Origin: CALDSL01 sp039810245
GTDB lineage: Bacteria > Chloroflexota > Anaerolineae > Anaerolineales > Anaerolineaceae
Direction: 5' to 3'
Length of the DNA stretch: 64,000 nt
Assembly (NCBI GenBank): GCA_039810245.1
Contig: JBDHWQ010000023.1
Coordinates: forward strand, 3,527 to 67,526
Shown: in pieces, positions 41,073 through 50,077 of the stretch
How positions within the stretch are numbered: position 1 is the first letter of the stretch
How the letters are laid out: each line of letters starts with the position of its first letter
Made by a program: the position numbers and the translations under genes
The notes under the pieces: generated by a model
The model's input: the letters and a program-made list of their open reading frames with translations, nothing else
What the model was told of the DNA's origin: nothing
The model's database searches: none

Positions 41073-42293
41073 ATGAGGGAAGGTATGGAAGAACGCCAGG
41101 AGCGGTATCGTTGGGGTATCCTGACGCTGATTGTATTAACGGTGATGATCGTGGTTGCCATCCCGTCGATGGCCATATCGGTACTATCGAAGGAAATCTC
41201 GCTCAGCCTGGGGTTGAACGTGGTGCAGGTGGGCCTGGTGTGGGGCATCGGCTTTCTGCCGGGTATTGCTACCAACCTGCTGGGCGGCGTGCTGGGTGAC
41301 CTGCTGGGGCCAAAACGCGTGCTGGTGGTTTCAGTTTTGCTGGGCGGGCTGGCCAGCGCGGCGCGCGGGCTGGCGGGTGATTTTCCGGTGCTGCTGGTAA
41401 TGGTCGTGCTGCAAGGCCTGACCGCCCCGGTGATCATGATGAACGCGATCAAGATGGCCAGCATGTGGTTTTTGTCGCGCCAGCTTGGCATTGCCAACGG
41501 CGCGATCAGCATCGGCATGGCGCTGGGCTTTTTGCTGGGATCGTTTTTCAGCGCCAGCGTGCTTTCGCCGCTGCTGGGCGGCTGGCGCAACGTGCTGATT
41601 GTTTACGGCCTGGTAGGCGCGCTGTTGGCCATTCCCTGGGCGCTGGTGCGCACTCCGCCGGTGAACGCGCAGGCAGGCTCTGCTGCCACATCGCTGGGCC
41701 AGGCCGTACGCCATGTGGCCGGCATTCCCGATATCTGGCTGCTGGGCCTGGCGCTGTTCGGGTTTGCCGGCGCGGTGCAGAGTATGCTGGGCTATCTGCC
41801 GCTGTACTTGCGCAACCTGGGCTGGCCGCCGCTCACCGCTGATACCGCGCTTTCCATGTTTCACACCCTCAGCCTGATCTTTGTCTTTCCCATCGCCTTC
41901 CTGTCGGACCGCATCCACTCGCGCAAAGGCCTGCTGCTGCTTTCGGTGATGTTTGCCGCGTTAGGCACCGGGCTGTTGAGCGTGGCGCGCGGCGGCTGGA
42001 TATGGGCGGCCGTGGCGCTGGCCGGCTTTGTGCGCGATGGCGCCATGACCCTGTTCACCACCATGGCGGTGGAAACCGACAATGTTGGCCCAACTTACGC
42101 CGGCACGGCGGTCGGTTTTGCGATGGCGATCAGCGCGGTGGGCCAGTTGGTGGCCCCGCCGCTGGGTAACAGCCTGGCGAATTACCACCCCGGCGCGCCA
42201 TTCGCGTTCTGGAGCCTGCTCACCCTGCTGGGAATGGTCTGCCTGGCGCTCACCCGCCGCGCGCGCCGCGCCGTGCCGGCCATTTCCGACTGA
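41073..42293 (+). CDS. MFS transporter (1)
   Basis: The 406-residue protein has about 12 membrane helices. The first loop reads LLGGVLGDLLGPKRVLVVSV (the GDxxGxKR signature) and the second half has PIAFLSDRIHSRKGLLLL. No substrate-specific motif stands out. The start could also be the ATG at 41085. It follows the GNAT-cupin gene by 31 bp and may be co-transcribed. Confidence 0.88.
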   Translation: MREGMEERQERYRWGILTLIVLTVMIVVAIPSMAISVLSKEISLSLGLNVVQVGLVWGIGFLPGIATNLLGGVLGDLLGPKRVLVVSVLLGGLASAARGLAGDFPVLLVMVVLQGLTAPVIMMNAIKMASMWFLSRQLGIANGAISIGMALGFLLGSFFSASVLSPLLGGWRNVLIVYGLVGALLAIPWALVRTPPVNAQAGSAATSLGQAVRHVAGIPDIWLLGLALFGFAGAVQSMLGYLPLYLRNLGWPPLTADTALSMFHTLSLIFVFPIAFLSDRIHSRKGLLLLSVMFAALGTGLLSVARGGWIWAAVALAGFVRDGAMTLFTTMAVETDNVGPTYAGTAVGFAMAISAVGQLVAPPLGNSLANYHPGAPFAFWSLLTLLGMVCLALTRRARRAVPAISD

Positions 42294-42364
42294 CCACACT
42301 CCGCGCGGGGGTATAATCATCTGGAGCCGGGCGTTTTCATGCGCCTTGCTCAGGAGAGCCAGCC

Positions 42365-43222
42365 ATGATTGCACAGGAAACCTTTGGCCGCAGCGGCCAC
42401 CGCAGTTCGCGCGTGCTGCTGGGAGCAGCTGCCTTTTGGGATGTAACCCAGGACGAAGCCGACGCCGCGCTGGATGCCGCCTTTACCAGCGGTGTCAATC
42501 ACGTGGACACTGCCGCCAGCTATGGCAATGCCGAGCTGCGTATTGGCAGCTGGATTGTCCGACACGGGCGCGACTTTTTCCTGGCCACCAAAACCGAGCA
42601 GCGCACTGCTCCCGCCGCCTACGAGGAAATCCGCCGTTCGCTCGACCGGCTGCGCGTGGACCAGGTAGACCTGATCCAACTGCATAACCTGATCGACCCA
42701 ACCGAGTGGGAAACCGCCCTCGGCCCCGGCGGAGCGCTCGAGGCCGCCATCCGAGCTCGCGACGAGGGCCTGGTGCGCTGGATTGGCGTGACCGGCCACG
42801 GCCGCGCCGCGCCCGCCCGGCATACCGCCGCGCTGCAGCGCTTTGACTTCGACTCGGTGCTGCTGCCCTGGAATTACATGATGGCGCAGGACGCCGTCTA
42901 CCGCGCCGATTTTGAACGCCTGCTCGCGCTGTGCCGCGAGCGCAATGTGGCGGTGCAGTGCATCAAGTCGCTGCTGCGCAGCCCGTGGGGCGCGCACCCA
43001 CAGGACCGCAATACCTGGTATCGCCCGCTGGAAGATCAGGCTGACTTAGACCTGGCCGTGCACTGGCTGCTGGGCCAGCCCGGGCTGTTCCTCAACTCGG
43101 CCGGCGACGTGAACGTGCTGCCGCGCGTGCTGGACGCGGCCGCGCGCTTCACCACCGCGCCGGATGACACCGCCATGCAGGCAATGGTGGATCGCCTGGA
43201 GATGCAAACGCTGTTCCCTTAA
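42365..43222 (+). CDS. Aldo/keto reductase family protein
   Basis: The 285-residue TIM-barrel oxidoreductase has the AKR catalytic residues: Asp and Tyr in NHVDTAASYGNAELRIG, Lys in FLATKTEQRT and His in DLIQLHNLI. Further family marks are WIGVTGHGRAAPARHTAALQ and AVQCIKSLLRSPWG. It reduces carbonyls with NADPH; the substrate is not evident. It has its own TATAAT (about 42311) and a CAGGAG site before the ATG. Confidence 0.9.
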   Translation: MIAQETFGRSGHRSSRVLLGAAAFWDVTQDEADAALDAAFTSGVNHVDTAASYGNAELRIGSWIVRHGRDFFLATKTEQRTAPAAYEEIRRSLDRLRVDQVDLIQLHNLIDPTEWETALGPGGALEAAIRARDEGLVRWIGVTGHGRAAPARHTAALQRFDFDSVLLPWNYMMAQDAVYRADFERLLALCRERNVAVQCIKSLLRSPWGAHPQDRNTWYRPLEDQADLDLAVHWLLGQPGLFLNSAGDVNVLPRVLDAAARFTTAPDDTAMQAMVDRLEMQTLFP

Positions 43223-43299
43223 AGCGCTGCGCTGGAGCTTTTTTGGCGCGCAAAACGCGGTTTGCCGCCCCGGGTTAAGAGCAGACCCGGCAATTCTTC

Positions 43300-43328
43300 A
43301 AAAGAGCGCGGTACATGTGCGCTCTTTT
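43300..43328. terminator. Bidirectional intrinsic terminator
   Basis: AAAAGAGCGC (43300-43309) and GCGCTCTTTT (43319-43328) form a 10-bp stem with a 9-nt loop. T-runs occur on both strands. It lies 78 bp after the aldo/keto reductase gene. Confidence 0.72.
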
Positions 43329-43341
43329 CCGCGCATATTGC

Positions 43342-43347
43342 TATAAT
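43342..43347 (+). promoter_or_regulatory. TATAAT -10 box for the CPBP protease pair
   Basis: A perfect TATAAT lies 157 nt upstream of the ATG at 43505, so the first protease mRNA has a long leader of about 150 nt. No known riboswitch was recognised in the leader. Confidence 0.5.
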
Positions 43348-43504
43348 GATAGAGACTTTATCACAGTCCCTTTCCCATGTTTGCACAATCGAACATTTGC
43401 CGCGCCTGTGTTTGTAGGTTGGCAGAGGATGGCTGCATTCCAGCCCAAGCCTCCTTTCCGCTTGCTGACCCCGGCCGGCCACGCATAGAAAGGACGTACA
43501 GATT

Positions 43505-44317
43505 ATGCCTGCCCGACTCGTTACCTGGATTAAAAAGCAGCCGGTTACCGCCCTGTATCTCTTCGCTTTTCTGTTCACCTGGTTGGGATGGGCGCCCCAG
43601 GCGCTCCATTCTCGCGGTCTGCTACCTTTTGTTAGCCCGATTTTCTATATTTTGGGCGGCGTTGGGCCGCTGCTGGCGGTTTTCCTGGTTACTTCGGCGC
43701 TGCGTGGCGAAGGAGAATTTGGTGAGCCGTTCCGCGCTTTCACGATCTGGCGCGTACAGCCGATCTGGTTTGTGGTTGCCATCTTGGGCTACCCGTTACT
43801 GTGGCTGGCAGCACTGGCGGTGAGTGGCCAGACCGCGGCAGAACTTGCAAAGATCACCTCGCCGCTGGCAGTTGTGTCCACGTTCGCCGTATCCTTCCTG
43901 GCTGCCATTCCCGAAGAAGTAGCCTGGCGCGGTTTTGCATTACCTCGCTTGCAGGCGCGTTTCTCCGCGCTCACAGCCGCTTTCATCGTGGGCCTGTTGT
44001 GGGGCTTATGGCATATACCGTTGCTGCTCAACACCGACAACGTGATGTCTGGCTATGCATCGATCCCCTTTTTCATTACGGTATTGGCGCGCTCGGTAAT
44101 TTATGTGTGGTTATATAACCATACGCGCGGCAGCCTGCTGTTTGTGACCCTCTTCCATGCGGTGTCGAACTCGCTGGGTACATTTGCGGGATGGGCGGAG
44201 ATGCTGGTTACCGTGGCGGCGGCGGCGTTACTGGTGCTGGCTTTTGGCGCGGCAAACCTGGCGCGCCAGGCGCAACGCGGGAAAGTTGTAGACGCGCCGG
44301 TGATAATTGGCGAGTGA
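43505..44317 (+). CDS. CPBP-family intramembrane metalloprotease (2)
   Basis: The 270-residue product has about eight membrane helices and the CPBP motifs: EEVAWRG in AIPEEVAWRGFALPRLQARF, WGLWH in GLLWGLWHIPLLL and HAVSN in LFHAVSNSLGTF. These supply the catalytic Glu and zinc-binding His residues. AAAGGACG precedes the ATG. A second, shorter CPBP gene follows 43 bp downstream, so they probably form a tandem unit. Confidence 0.9.
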   Translation: MPARLVTWIKKQPVTALYLFAFLFTWLGWAPQALHSRGLLPFVSPIFYILGGVGPLLAVFLVTSALRGEGEFGEPFRAFTIWRVQPIWFVVAILGYPLLWLAALAVSGQTAAELAKITSPLAVVSTFAVSFLAAIPEEVAWRGFALPRLQARFSALTAAFIVGLLWGLWHIPLLLNTDNVMSGYASIPFFITVLARSVIYVWLYNHTRGSLLFVTLFHAVSNSLGTFAGWAEMLVTVAAAALLVLAFGAANLARQAQRGKVVDAPVIIGE

Positions 44318-44360
44318 CGCTTACGGTAGCACGAATATGGATTTTGGAAAGGATAGTAGG

Positions 44361-45068
44361 ATGCGTTCACATACGTCTGTATCGCCTGGCTCCGCGACGG
44401 ATACCCATTGGCTGCAAACAGGGCTTGTAATGCTGGCCCTGGTGGCGGGCGTCGCCCTTTTCATTCTGGTCGATCTCGCCTATTTCCGTTTTGCCGACGC
44501 GCGCTTCCCGCACGTGGGAGAATCGACCGCCCTGGCAAACCTGTGGGGCGTGGTTTCGCGAGCGCATTGGCTCGCGGTGCTGATCCCCATTGCCCTGTGG
44601 AAGCCCGGCTGGCTGGCGCTGCGTGTTGGCAGCATCCGCCAGCACGCGCGCATGCTGCTGATGATGCTGCTGGCAAACTGCGGCGTGATCGCTGCCTACC
44701 TGTGGCTGACCAACAGCGGCACGCCCTACAGCGGTAACCAGTGGCTGCTCACCGAAGTGGTGACCGTGCCGGTGGTGGAAGAGCTTTTCTGGCGCGGATT
44801 GGTGTTTACCATGTTGCTGGCCGCCTTTCGCCGTATCCAGCCCGAAACTACCGCCCTCAGGCTGACCGTCTGGTCGAGCGGCATTGCCTTTGGGCTGCTG
44901 CACGCCAACAACCTGTTTGCCGGGGTGGCGCTGCCATTTGTTGCCATTCAATGCCTGAATGCCAGCATCTGGGGCGTGGTGTACGGGTACGCGCGCGCCA
45001 AAACGGACAGCGTTTACCCCGCTATGCTGCTCCACGCGGCGATGAACCTGGTGGTGATCCTGTTTTAG
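44361..45068 (+). CDS. CPBP-family intramembrane metalloprotease (3)
   Basis: The ATG at 44361 follows AAAGGATAGTAGG; upstream in-frame starts at 44307 (TTG) and 44337 are less well placed. The 235-residue product carries EELFWRG, FGLLH and HAAMN, the three CPBP motifs. It is related to the gene just upstream, though clearly diverged, which suggests an old tandem duplication. It lies 3 bp from the convergent phosphodiesterase gene stop. Confidence 0.88.
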   Translation: MRSHTSVSPGSATDTHWLQTGLVMLALVAGVALFILVDLAYFRFADARFPHVGESTALANLWGVVSRAHWLAVLIPIALWKPGWLALRVGSIRQHARMLLMMLLANCGVIAAYLWLTNSGTPYSGNQWLLTEVVTVPVVEELFWRGLVFTMLLAAFRRIQPETTALRLTVWSSGIAFGLLHANNLFAGVALPFVAIQCLNASIWGVVYGYARAKTDSVYPAMLLHAAMNLVVILF

Positions 45069-45071
45069 CTG

Positions 45072-45572
45072 TTATTCCTCGATGAGGATGCGCTCCAGCA
45101 CGCCGCTTTCCAGGTCGAGGATAGCGGCCTGGCGCGGCTCGCGCTTGAGCCCGCCCAGGCTGCCCGGGTTGATCAGCCGCGTGCCGTTGGGGTAGCGCGT
45201 GTCTTCGGCGCGGTGCGAGTGCCCGCGGAAAACGTACGCATAGCGCCCCGACTGCACCAGGGCATTCAGCCGGCTGGCTTCGTGCCCGTGCGCCGCTGCC
45301 AGCAGCACCCCACCGATTTCGCCGGTGAAGGTGTGCGCGGCGTAGTTATCTTCCCGGAAGTACTTGATCGTATTGAGGATCTCGCCTTCGGCCAGGTCAC
45401 CGTTGCCAAAGGTGAGGATCACGCGAAAGCCGTCCAGCAGCCGGGCGGTATCCGGGTGAGTCAGGTCGCCGCAGTGCACCAGCGTGTCGATGCCCGCGGC
45501 GCGCAGCGCGTCCAGCGCGCGCAGCAGGTTGGCCTCGTTATTGTGCGTGTCGGAAAGGATGCCAATACGCAT
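45072..45572 (-). CDS. YfcE/MJ0936-type metallophosphoesterase
   Basis: The 166-residue enzyme has the calcineurin-like phosphoesterase motifs: LSDTHNN, HCGDLTH, FGNGD, AHGHE and RGHSH, ending NPGSLGGLK. These bind two metal ions. Members hydrolyse phosphodiesters or cyclic nucleotides; the substrate here is unknown. The ATG shares one base with the stop of the upstream MFS gene (TGATG), so translation is coupled. Confidence 0.92.
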   Translation of the reverse strand: MRIGILSDTHNNEANLLRALDALRAAGIDTLVHCGDLTHPDTARLLDGFRVILTFGNGDLAEGEILNTIKYFREDNYAAHTFTGEIGGVLLAAAHGHEASRLNALVQSGRYAYVFRGHSHRAEDTRYPNGTRLINPGSLGGLKREPRQAAILDLESGVLERILIEE

Positions 45573-46927
45573 CAGACCGGGCTTTCTTCGGTGGCGGCCA
45601 GCGCCAGTTTATCGTAATCCGGCAGGATGTCTTCAGCGTCACGGATGGCGGGGCTGAAATAGCCCAGGATACCCACCAGGCTGATCAACACGCCGCAGAT
45701 CACGATCAGCAGGCCCATGCCCGCGCCAGGGCCGGTGCCCACCAGCCAGCCGGCGCTGCGCGCCAGGCCGCTGTCGACGCGCATGGCAGGTTCAAGCACA
45801 AAATCGGCCAGCGTGCCGCCGATGATCGGCGCGATCGGGTTGGTGAACCACGCGATAAGCCGCCGCGCGGAGAACACGCGCCCCTGCAAATCCGGCGCCA
45901 CCTTTGACTGCCAGATGGCCTGGTTGGAGCCGTTGATGAGGGGCATGGACAGCGCGCCCAGCACGCCGCCGCTGATCCAGGCCGGCAGCCCGAACTTAAG
46001 CCCCAGGATGGCCGTACCGACAATGCCGGAATAGATCCAACCCCCCAGCACGCCGTGTACCCGGCGGCGAAAGCCGCCCCACGCGCTCATTACGATGCCG
46101 CCCACCACCGCGCCGATGGCCCAACTGGACTGTACTGTGCCGAGGATCAGGCTGTTTTGATTGGTGCGCGCCAGCACCATGGGCGTGAACACCGTAAAGG
46201 CGATACCCGAGAACAGGTTGCCAAAGAAGAACACCAGCTGCAGCCCCAGCAGGCTGGGGCGCTGGAAGATATAACGGAAGCCGAACGCGGCCTCTTTCCA
46301 TACACTGCCCTGAGCGGCCAGGCCTTCCTGCGTGCGCACCGGCTGAGGCACGTGCACTACCAGCAGCGCGCCTACCGCCAGGAAGAAGGTGATGATATCT
46401 GCCAGCAGCAGTCCCTGCAGGCCGATGACCGGCAGCAGCACGCCCGCCAGCACCGGGGCCAGAACCCCCGGCCCGGCTTCCATCAACGACATCATGCCGT
46501 TGGCGCGCCCGAGCTGCTCTTTGGGGATCATGGTGGTGATGGCGGCCGAATAGGCCGGCCACTGGAAGGCATTGCCGATGCCGTTGAACACTGCCGCAAC
46601 GTACAGGTGCCAGAACTCCAGCCGCCCGATCAGGATGAGCACAAAAATACCGCTGGTGGCCAGCACCGCCGTCAGGTCGCTGAGCATCATCATCAGCTTG
46701 CGGTTGTAGCGGTCCACCATCACCCCGGCGAAGGGCGAGATGAGCAGGAACGGGGTGATGAAGAACACCTGCAGCAGGCCCATCGCGGTGGCGCTCTGGG
46801 TCTGCTGGTACATCCAGATCGTCAGGCCGAACTGCGACATGCTGGAAGCCAGCACGGAAACAATTTGCCCGATCCAGATGACGACGAATGCGATCAGGCC
46901 GGTGGGTTGGCGGGGGGATTTTTGCAT
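45572..46927 (-). CDS. MFS transporter (2), MFS_3 (enterobactin exporter/macrolide efflux-like)
   Basis: The ATG at 46927 is preceded by CATAAT and only 6 nt of spacer, so the mRNA is probably leaderless; the longer frame upstream runs through the promoter. The 451-residue protein has about 12 helices and MFS_3 marks: SQFGLTIWMYQQTQSATAMG, FAGVMVDRYNRKLMMMLSDL, GNAFQWPAYSAAITTMIPKE and LGRANGMMSLMEAGPGVLAP. Relatives export siderophores or macrolides. It is coupled to the phosphoesterase gene. Confidence 0.9.
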   Translation of the reverse strand: MQKSPRQPTGLIAFVVIWIGQIVSVLASSMSQFGLTIWMYQQTQSATAMGLLQVFFITPFLLISPFAGVMVDRYNRKLMMMLSDLTAVLATSGIFVLILIGRLEFWHLYVAAVFNGIGNAFQWPAYSAAITTMIPKEQLGRANGMMSLMEAGPGVLAPVLAGVLLPVIGLQGLLLADIITFFLAVGALLVVHVPQPVRTQEGLAAQGSVWKEAAFGFRYIFQRPSLLGLQLVFFFGNLFSGIAFTVFTPMVLARTNQNSLILGTVQSSWAIGAVVGGIVMSAWGGFRRRVHGVLGGWIYSGIVGTAILGLKFGLPAWISGGVLGALSMPLINGSNQAIWQSKVAPDLQGRVFSARRLIAWFTNPIAPIIGGTLADFVLEPAMRVDSGLARSAGWLVGTGPGAGMGLLIVICGVLISLVGILGYFSPAIRDAEDILPDYDKLALAATEESPV

Positions 46928-46933
46928 GCGTCC

Positions 46934-46939
46934 ATTATG
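46934..46939 (-). promoter_or_regulatory. CATAAT -10 box, 6 nt before the start codon (leaderless)
   Basis: On the minus strand CATAAT (46939-46934), then GGACGC, then the ATG at 46927. No ribosome site. Confidence 0.55.
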
Positions 46940-46978
46940 CCAAGAACACGGCTGCCTGACAACGTCCATAAGACCAGG

Positions 46979-47001
46979 TTTTGGCGACTTTGTCGCCAAA
47001 A
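46979..47001. repeat. Perfect 10-bp hairpin in the divergent MFS/RadA intergenic region
   Basis: TTTTGGCGAC (46979-46988), TTT, then GTCGCCAAAA (46992-47001). It sits upstream of both divergent genes, so it cannot terminate either. It may be an operator or part of a repeat element. Confidence 0.5.
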
Positions 47002-47054
47002 GCGCAGGGCGCGTATCCATTGTGTGCGATTTTCCTATACCGTAGGGCTTGCAG

Positions 47055-47108
47055 GGGGCGAGGCTTCGAGGTTCTTTCCGGCATGGCCGGTTTCTCTCGC
47101 CTCGCCCC
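47055..47108. repeat. Nested inverted repeat, GGGGCGAGGC family
   Basis: Outer arms GGGGCGAGGC (47055-47064) and its complement (47099-47108) enclose an inner hairpin CCGGC-ATG-GCCGG (47078-47090). This resembles small non-coding intergenic palindromes scattered through the right part of the window. Confidence 0.6.
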
Positions 47109-47273
47109 TACCCATGATTCGAACACGGTTTTTCCCGCCATGCCCAGGGCAAAACGCCGAGCGTCTGAACCAAACAGGTCCAGACGGTTCAACTATAGAA
47201 CATTTATGCTATAATTTTGGCAAGCGTATTTCCCACGCGCCAACCCTGGCGTGCATCCTGATAACGAAACGGC

Positions 47274-47279
47274 TATAAT
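47274..47279 (+). promoter_or_regulatory. TATAAT -10 box, 7 nt before the radA start codon (leaderless)
   Basis: TATAAT at 47274-47279, then 7 nt, then the ATG at 47287. A second TATAAT lies about 60 bp upstream (around 47211) and could give a leadered transcript. Confidence 0.6.
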
Positions 47280-47286
47280 AACCCCT

Positions 47287-48714
47287 ATGAGCAAAGTCCA
47301 AACCCAGTTTGTCTGCCAGCAGTGCGGGCGCACGTCGCCGCGCATGCTCGGGCGCTGCCCGTCCTGCGGTAGTTACGGCTCAATGGTCGAAGAAGTATTT
47401 ACCCCGCCATCCGCCCCGGCGCAAAGCCCGGTGGCGCGCGCCGGCGTGCTTGGCGGCCGCTCGCAGCCCGTGCGCCTCAACGAAATCTCCGGCTCGGTCG
47501 AAGAGCGCATGTTCCTGCCCATCGGCGAGTTCGCGCGCGTGCTGGGCGGCGGCGTTGTCCCCGGTTCGATTGTGCTGGTAGGCGGCGACCCTGGCATTGG
47601 CAAGTCCACGCTGATGCTGCAAATGGCGGTGGAAATGTCGAACCGGCCGGGCAGCGGCAAGGTGCTGTACGTCTCGGGTGAGGAATCGGAGCGCCAGATC
47701 AAAATGCGCGCCGTGCGCCTGCTATCCGGAGAAAACGGGCAGCACCCCGCGCTCGAAGACCTGTTCCTGGTGACCGAGACCAACCTTAACACCATCCTCG
47801 AGCACGTGGCCGCGGTGCAGCCCAGCCTGCTGGTGGTGGACTCGATCCAGACCATCTATATCCCCGAGCTCAGCTCGAGCGCCGGGTCGGTCTCGCAGGT
47901 GCGCGAGTGCTCCTCGCGGCTGCGCGAGCTGGCCAAAAGCTCGGGCATCGCCGTGTTTGTCATTGGACACGTCACCAAAGAAGGCGTGATCGCCGGGCCG
48001 CGCGTGCTGGAGCACATTGTAGACACGGTGCTGTACCTGGAAGGCGATCGCTACCAGAGCTACCGCCTGCTGCGCTCGGTGAAAAACCGTTTTGGCGCCA
48101 CGTCGGAAGTGGGCGTATTTGAGATGCGCGAGCGCGGCATGGTGGAAGTGCCGAACCCGTCTGAGGCGTTCCTGGCCGAGCGCATGGTCAATGCGCCTGG
48201 CTCGGCCATCGCCGTGACGATGGAAGGCACGCGCCCGCTGCTGGTGGAGCTGCAGGGCCTCACCAGCCACTCCAACACCAGCAACCCGCGCCGCACGCCC
48301 AACGGGGTGGATATGAGCCGCCTGCTGATGCTGGTGGCTGTGCTTTCGCGCCGCCTGGGCATGAGCCTGGCCGAGCAGGACGTGTTCGTCAACGTTATTG
48401 GCGGGATGCGCATTAACGAGACCGCCGCAGACCTGGCGGTGGCAGCAGCGATCACCTCGTCGATGCGCGATATCCCGATGAAGGCCGATACAGTGCTGGT
48501 GGGCGAGGTTGGCCTGTCGGGCGAGCTGCGCTGGGTGGGGCAGATGAACGCCCGCCTGCGCGAAGCCGGCAACCTGGGCTTTCGCGCTGCCATCGTGCCG
48601 CGACGGGTGCGCCGCGGTGAGCCGTACCCGGATGGCATCCAGGTGATCGAGGCGCGCTCGCTCCAAGAAGCTTTACTGTTAGGGCTGGTGGCAGACCCGC
48701 GATCCAAAAACTGA
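47287..48714 (+). CDS. radA: DNA repair protein RadA
   Basis: The 475-residue protein has the RadA layout: an N-terminal zinc finger (CQQCGRTSPRMLGRCPSCG), a RecA-like ATPase core with Walker A GGDPGIGKST and SGEESERQIKMRAVRL, the RadA-specific VKNRFGATSEVGVFEM (KNRFG), and a C-terminal Lon-protease-like domain (DVFVNVIGGMRINETAADLA, GEVGLSGELRWV). RadA promotes branch migration during recombinational repair. The start at 47287 is favoured over 47251 because the upstream ATG lies before the promoter. A BCD-family transporter gene follows 38 bp downstream. Confidence 0.95.
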   Translation: MSKVQTQFVCQQCGRTSPRMLGRCPSCGSYGSMVEEVFTPPSAPAQSPVARAGVLGGRSQPVRLNEISGSVEERMFLPIGEFARVLGGGVVPGSIVLVGGDPGIGKSTLMLQMAVEMSNRPGSGKVLYVSGEESERQIKMRAVRLLSGENGQHPALEDLFLVTETNLNTILEHVAAVQPSLLVVDSIQTIYIPELSSSAGSVSQVRECSSRLRELAKSSGIAVFVIGHVTKEGVIAGPRVLEHIVDTVLYLEGDRYQSYRLLRSVKNRFGATSEVGVFEMRERGMVEVPNPSEAFLAERMVNAPGSAIAVTMEGTRPLLVELQGLTSHSNTSNPRRTPNGVDMSRLLMLVAVLSRRLGMSLAEQDVFVNVIGGMRINETAADLAVAAAITSSMRDIPMKADTVLVGEVGLSGELRWVGQMNARLREAGNLGFRAAIVPRRVRRGEPYPDGIQVIEARSLQEALLLGLVADPRSKN

Positions 48715-48752
48715 CCTGCCTGGCCCGGAAACGTGTGGGGAAAAACGATAAT

Positions 48753-50060
48753 ATGCTGCGCAAACGCGTTCAACTGGCCATGATCCACCTGGCGGTGGCC
48801 ATGACCCTGGTGCCGATCAACAGCACCTTAAACCGCATTATGATCAAAGAGATGGCCATTTCCGCCACGCTGGTGGCAATCCTGGCTTCGCTGCCATACC
48901 TGTTTTCGCCCACCCAGGTGCTGATCGGCTCATATTCCGACCGCCACCCGCTGTTTGGCTGGCGCCGCTCGCCCTACATTGCCATTGGGCTGGCGCTGTG
49001 CGTGCTGGGCGTGGTGCTCTCGCCTCTGGCGGTGTTTGTCATGCCGGTCAACTGGTGGCTGGGGCTGCTGGTTTCGCTACTGGTATTCGCGGCGTGGGGC
49101 ATGGGCTTCAACGTGGCCAGCGTGTCATACCTGTCGCTGGCATCCGAGCTTTCGGGGCCGGAAGGCCGCTCGCGCACGGTTTCGGTGATGTGGTTTGTGA
49201 TGATCGCCGGCATCATTGTCACCGCCGCCGCCCTGAGCGGCATGCTGGCAAATTATGATCACGCCGCGCTGCAGCGCGCCTTCCTGGTTGTGGGCCTCAC
49301 CTCGCTGGTGTTAGGTCTGCTGGGGCTGGTGCGGCTGGAGCCGCGCACCACCGCGGCCGAAATTGCCGCCGCGGGCGTGGCGCAGCGCGCTTCGTGGCGC
49401 GTGCTGCTGGCCGAAGTGCTGGGCAATCCCGGCGCGCGCGCCTTCTTCATTTATCTGATCCTCATGCTGGCTGCCATCCTTGGCCAGGACGTGCTGCTGG
49501 AGCCGTTTGCCGGCGAGGCCTTTCACCTGCCGGTGCAGGCCACCACGCGCATCACGTCGATCTGGGGCACGTGCGTGCTGCTCACCCTGCTGGCCGCCGG
49601 CCCGCTGGAGCGGCGCATCGGTAAGCGACGCGTGGCGCAGATGGGCGCGGCCGGGGCCATTCTGGGCTTCGCGCTGATCGGCGCCAGCGGTTTCCTGGCG
49701 CTCACCACGCTGTTCTATGTTGGCGTGGTGGTGCTGGGGCTGGGCACCGGGCTGGCCACAGTATCCAACCTGTCGCTCATGCTGGATATGACAACCGCGC
49801 GGGTGGGATTGTTTATCGGCGCGTGGGGCGTGGCGGATGCTCTGGCGCGGCTGGTGGGCACCGTGCTGGCCGGCGCGCTGCGCGACGTGGTAGCACAGGT
49901 CACCGGCAGCGCCATTGGCGGTTACGTGAGCGTATTCGCCACGCAGGCCTTGTTGCTGGTCATTTCGCTTGCCCTCCTGGCGCGCATCGACGTGGGCCGT
50001 TTCCAGCGCGAAACGCTCACCCTGGAAGAGCGCGCTGCATTATTGGAAGAAGCTTCTTGA
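48753..50060 (+). CDS. BCD/PucC-family MFS transporter (bacteriochlorophyll delivery family)
   Basis: The 435-residue product has about 12 helices and the BCD family opening: VQLAMIHLAVAMTLVPINST, LNRIMIKEMAISATLVAILA, LPYLFSPTQVLIGSYSDRHP. GWRRSPYIAIGLALCVLGVV and MLDMTTARVGLFIGAWGVAD are also typical of PucC/LhaA. In phototrophs these handle (bacterio)chlorophyll assembly into light-harvesting complexes. A GTG at 48735 would extend the protein by six residues. The next gene encodes DUF6391, which I also associate with phototrophs. No photosynthesis gene is visible in the window. Confidence 0.86.
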   Translation: MLRKRVQLAMIHLAVAMTLVPINSTLNRIMIKEMAISATLVAILASLPYLFSPTQVLIGSYSDRHPLFGWRRSPYIAIGLALCVLGVVLSPLAVFVMPVNWWLGLLVSLLVFAAWGMGFNVASVSYLSLASELSGPEGRSRTVSVMWFVMIAGIIVTAAALSGMLANYDHAALQRAFLVVGLTSLVLGLLGLVRLEPRTTAAEIAAAGVAQRASWRVLLAEVLGNPGARAFFIYLILMLAAILGQDVLLEPFAGEAFHLPVQATTRITSIWGTCVLLTLLAAGPLERRIGKRRVAQMGAAGAILGFALIGASGFLALTTLFYVGVVVLGLGTGLATVSNLSLMLDMTTARVGLFIGAWGVADALARLVGTVLAGALRDVVAQVTGSAIGGYVSVFATQALLLVISLALLARIDVGRFQRETLTLEERAALLEEAS

Positions 50061-50077
50061 AGGAGAAAGGAAATCTC

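Noticed and set aside
43377..43823. 148-codon frame in the leader of the CPBP pair
   Set aside because: It overlaps the CPBP gene out of frame and lacks a ribosome site; the CPBP frame has the catalytic motifs.
46055..47278. 407-codon plus-strand frame across MFS transporter 2 and its promoter
   Set aside because: It is antisense to a strong 12-helix transporter and reads low-complexity His/Gln/Arg.
47722..48666. 314-codon antisense frame under radA
   Set aside because: Shadow of RadA; no motif or ribosome site.
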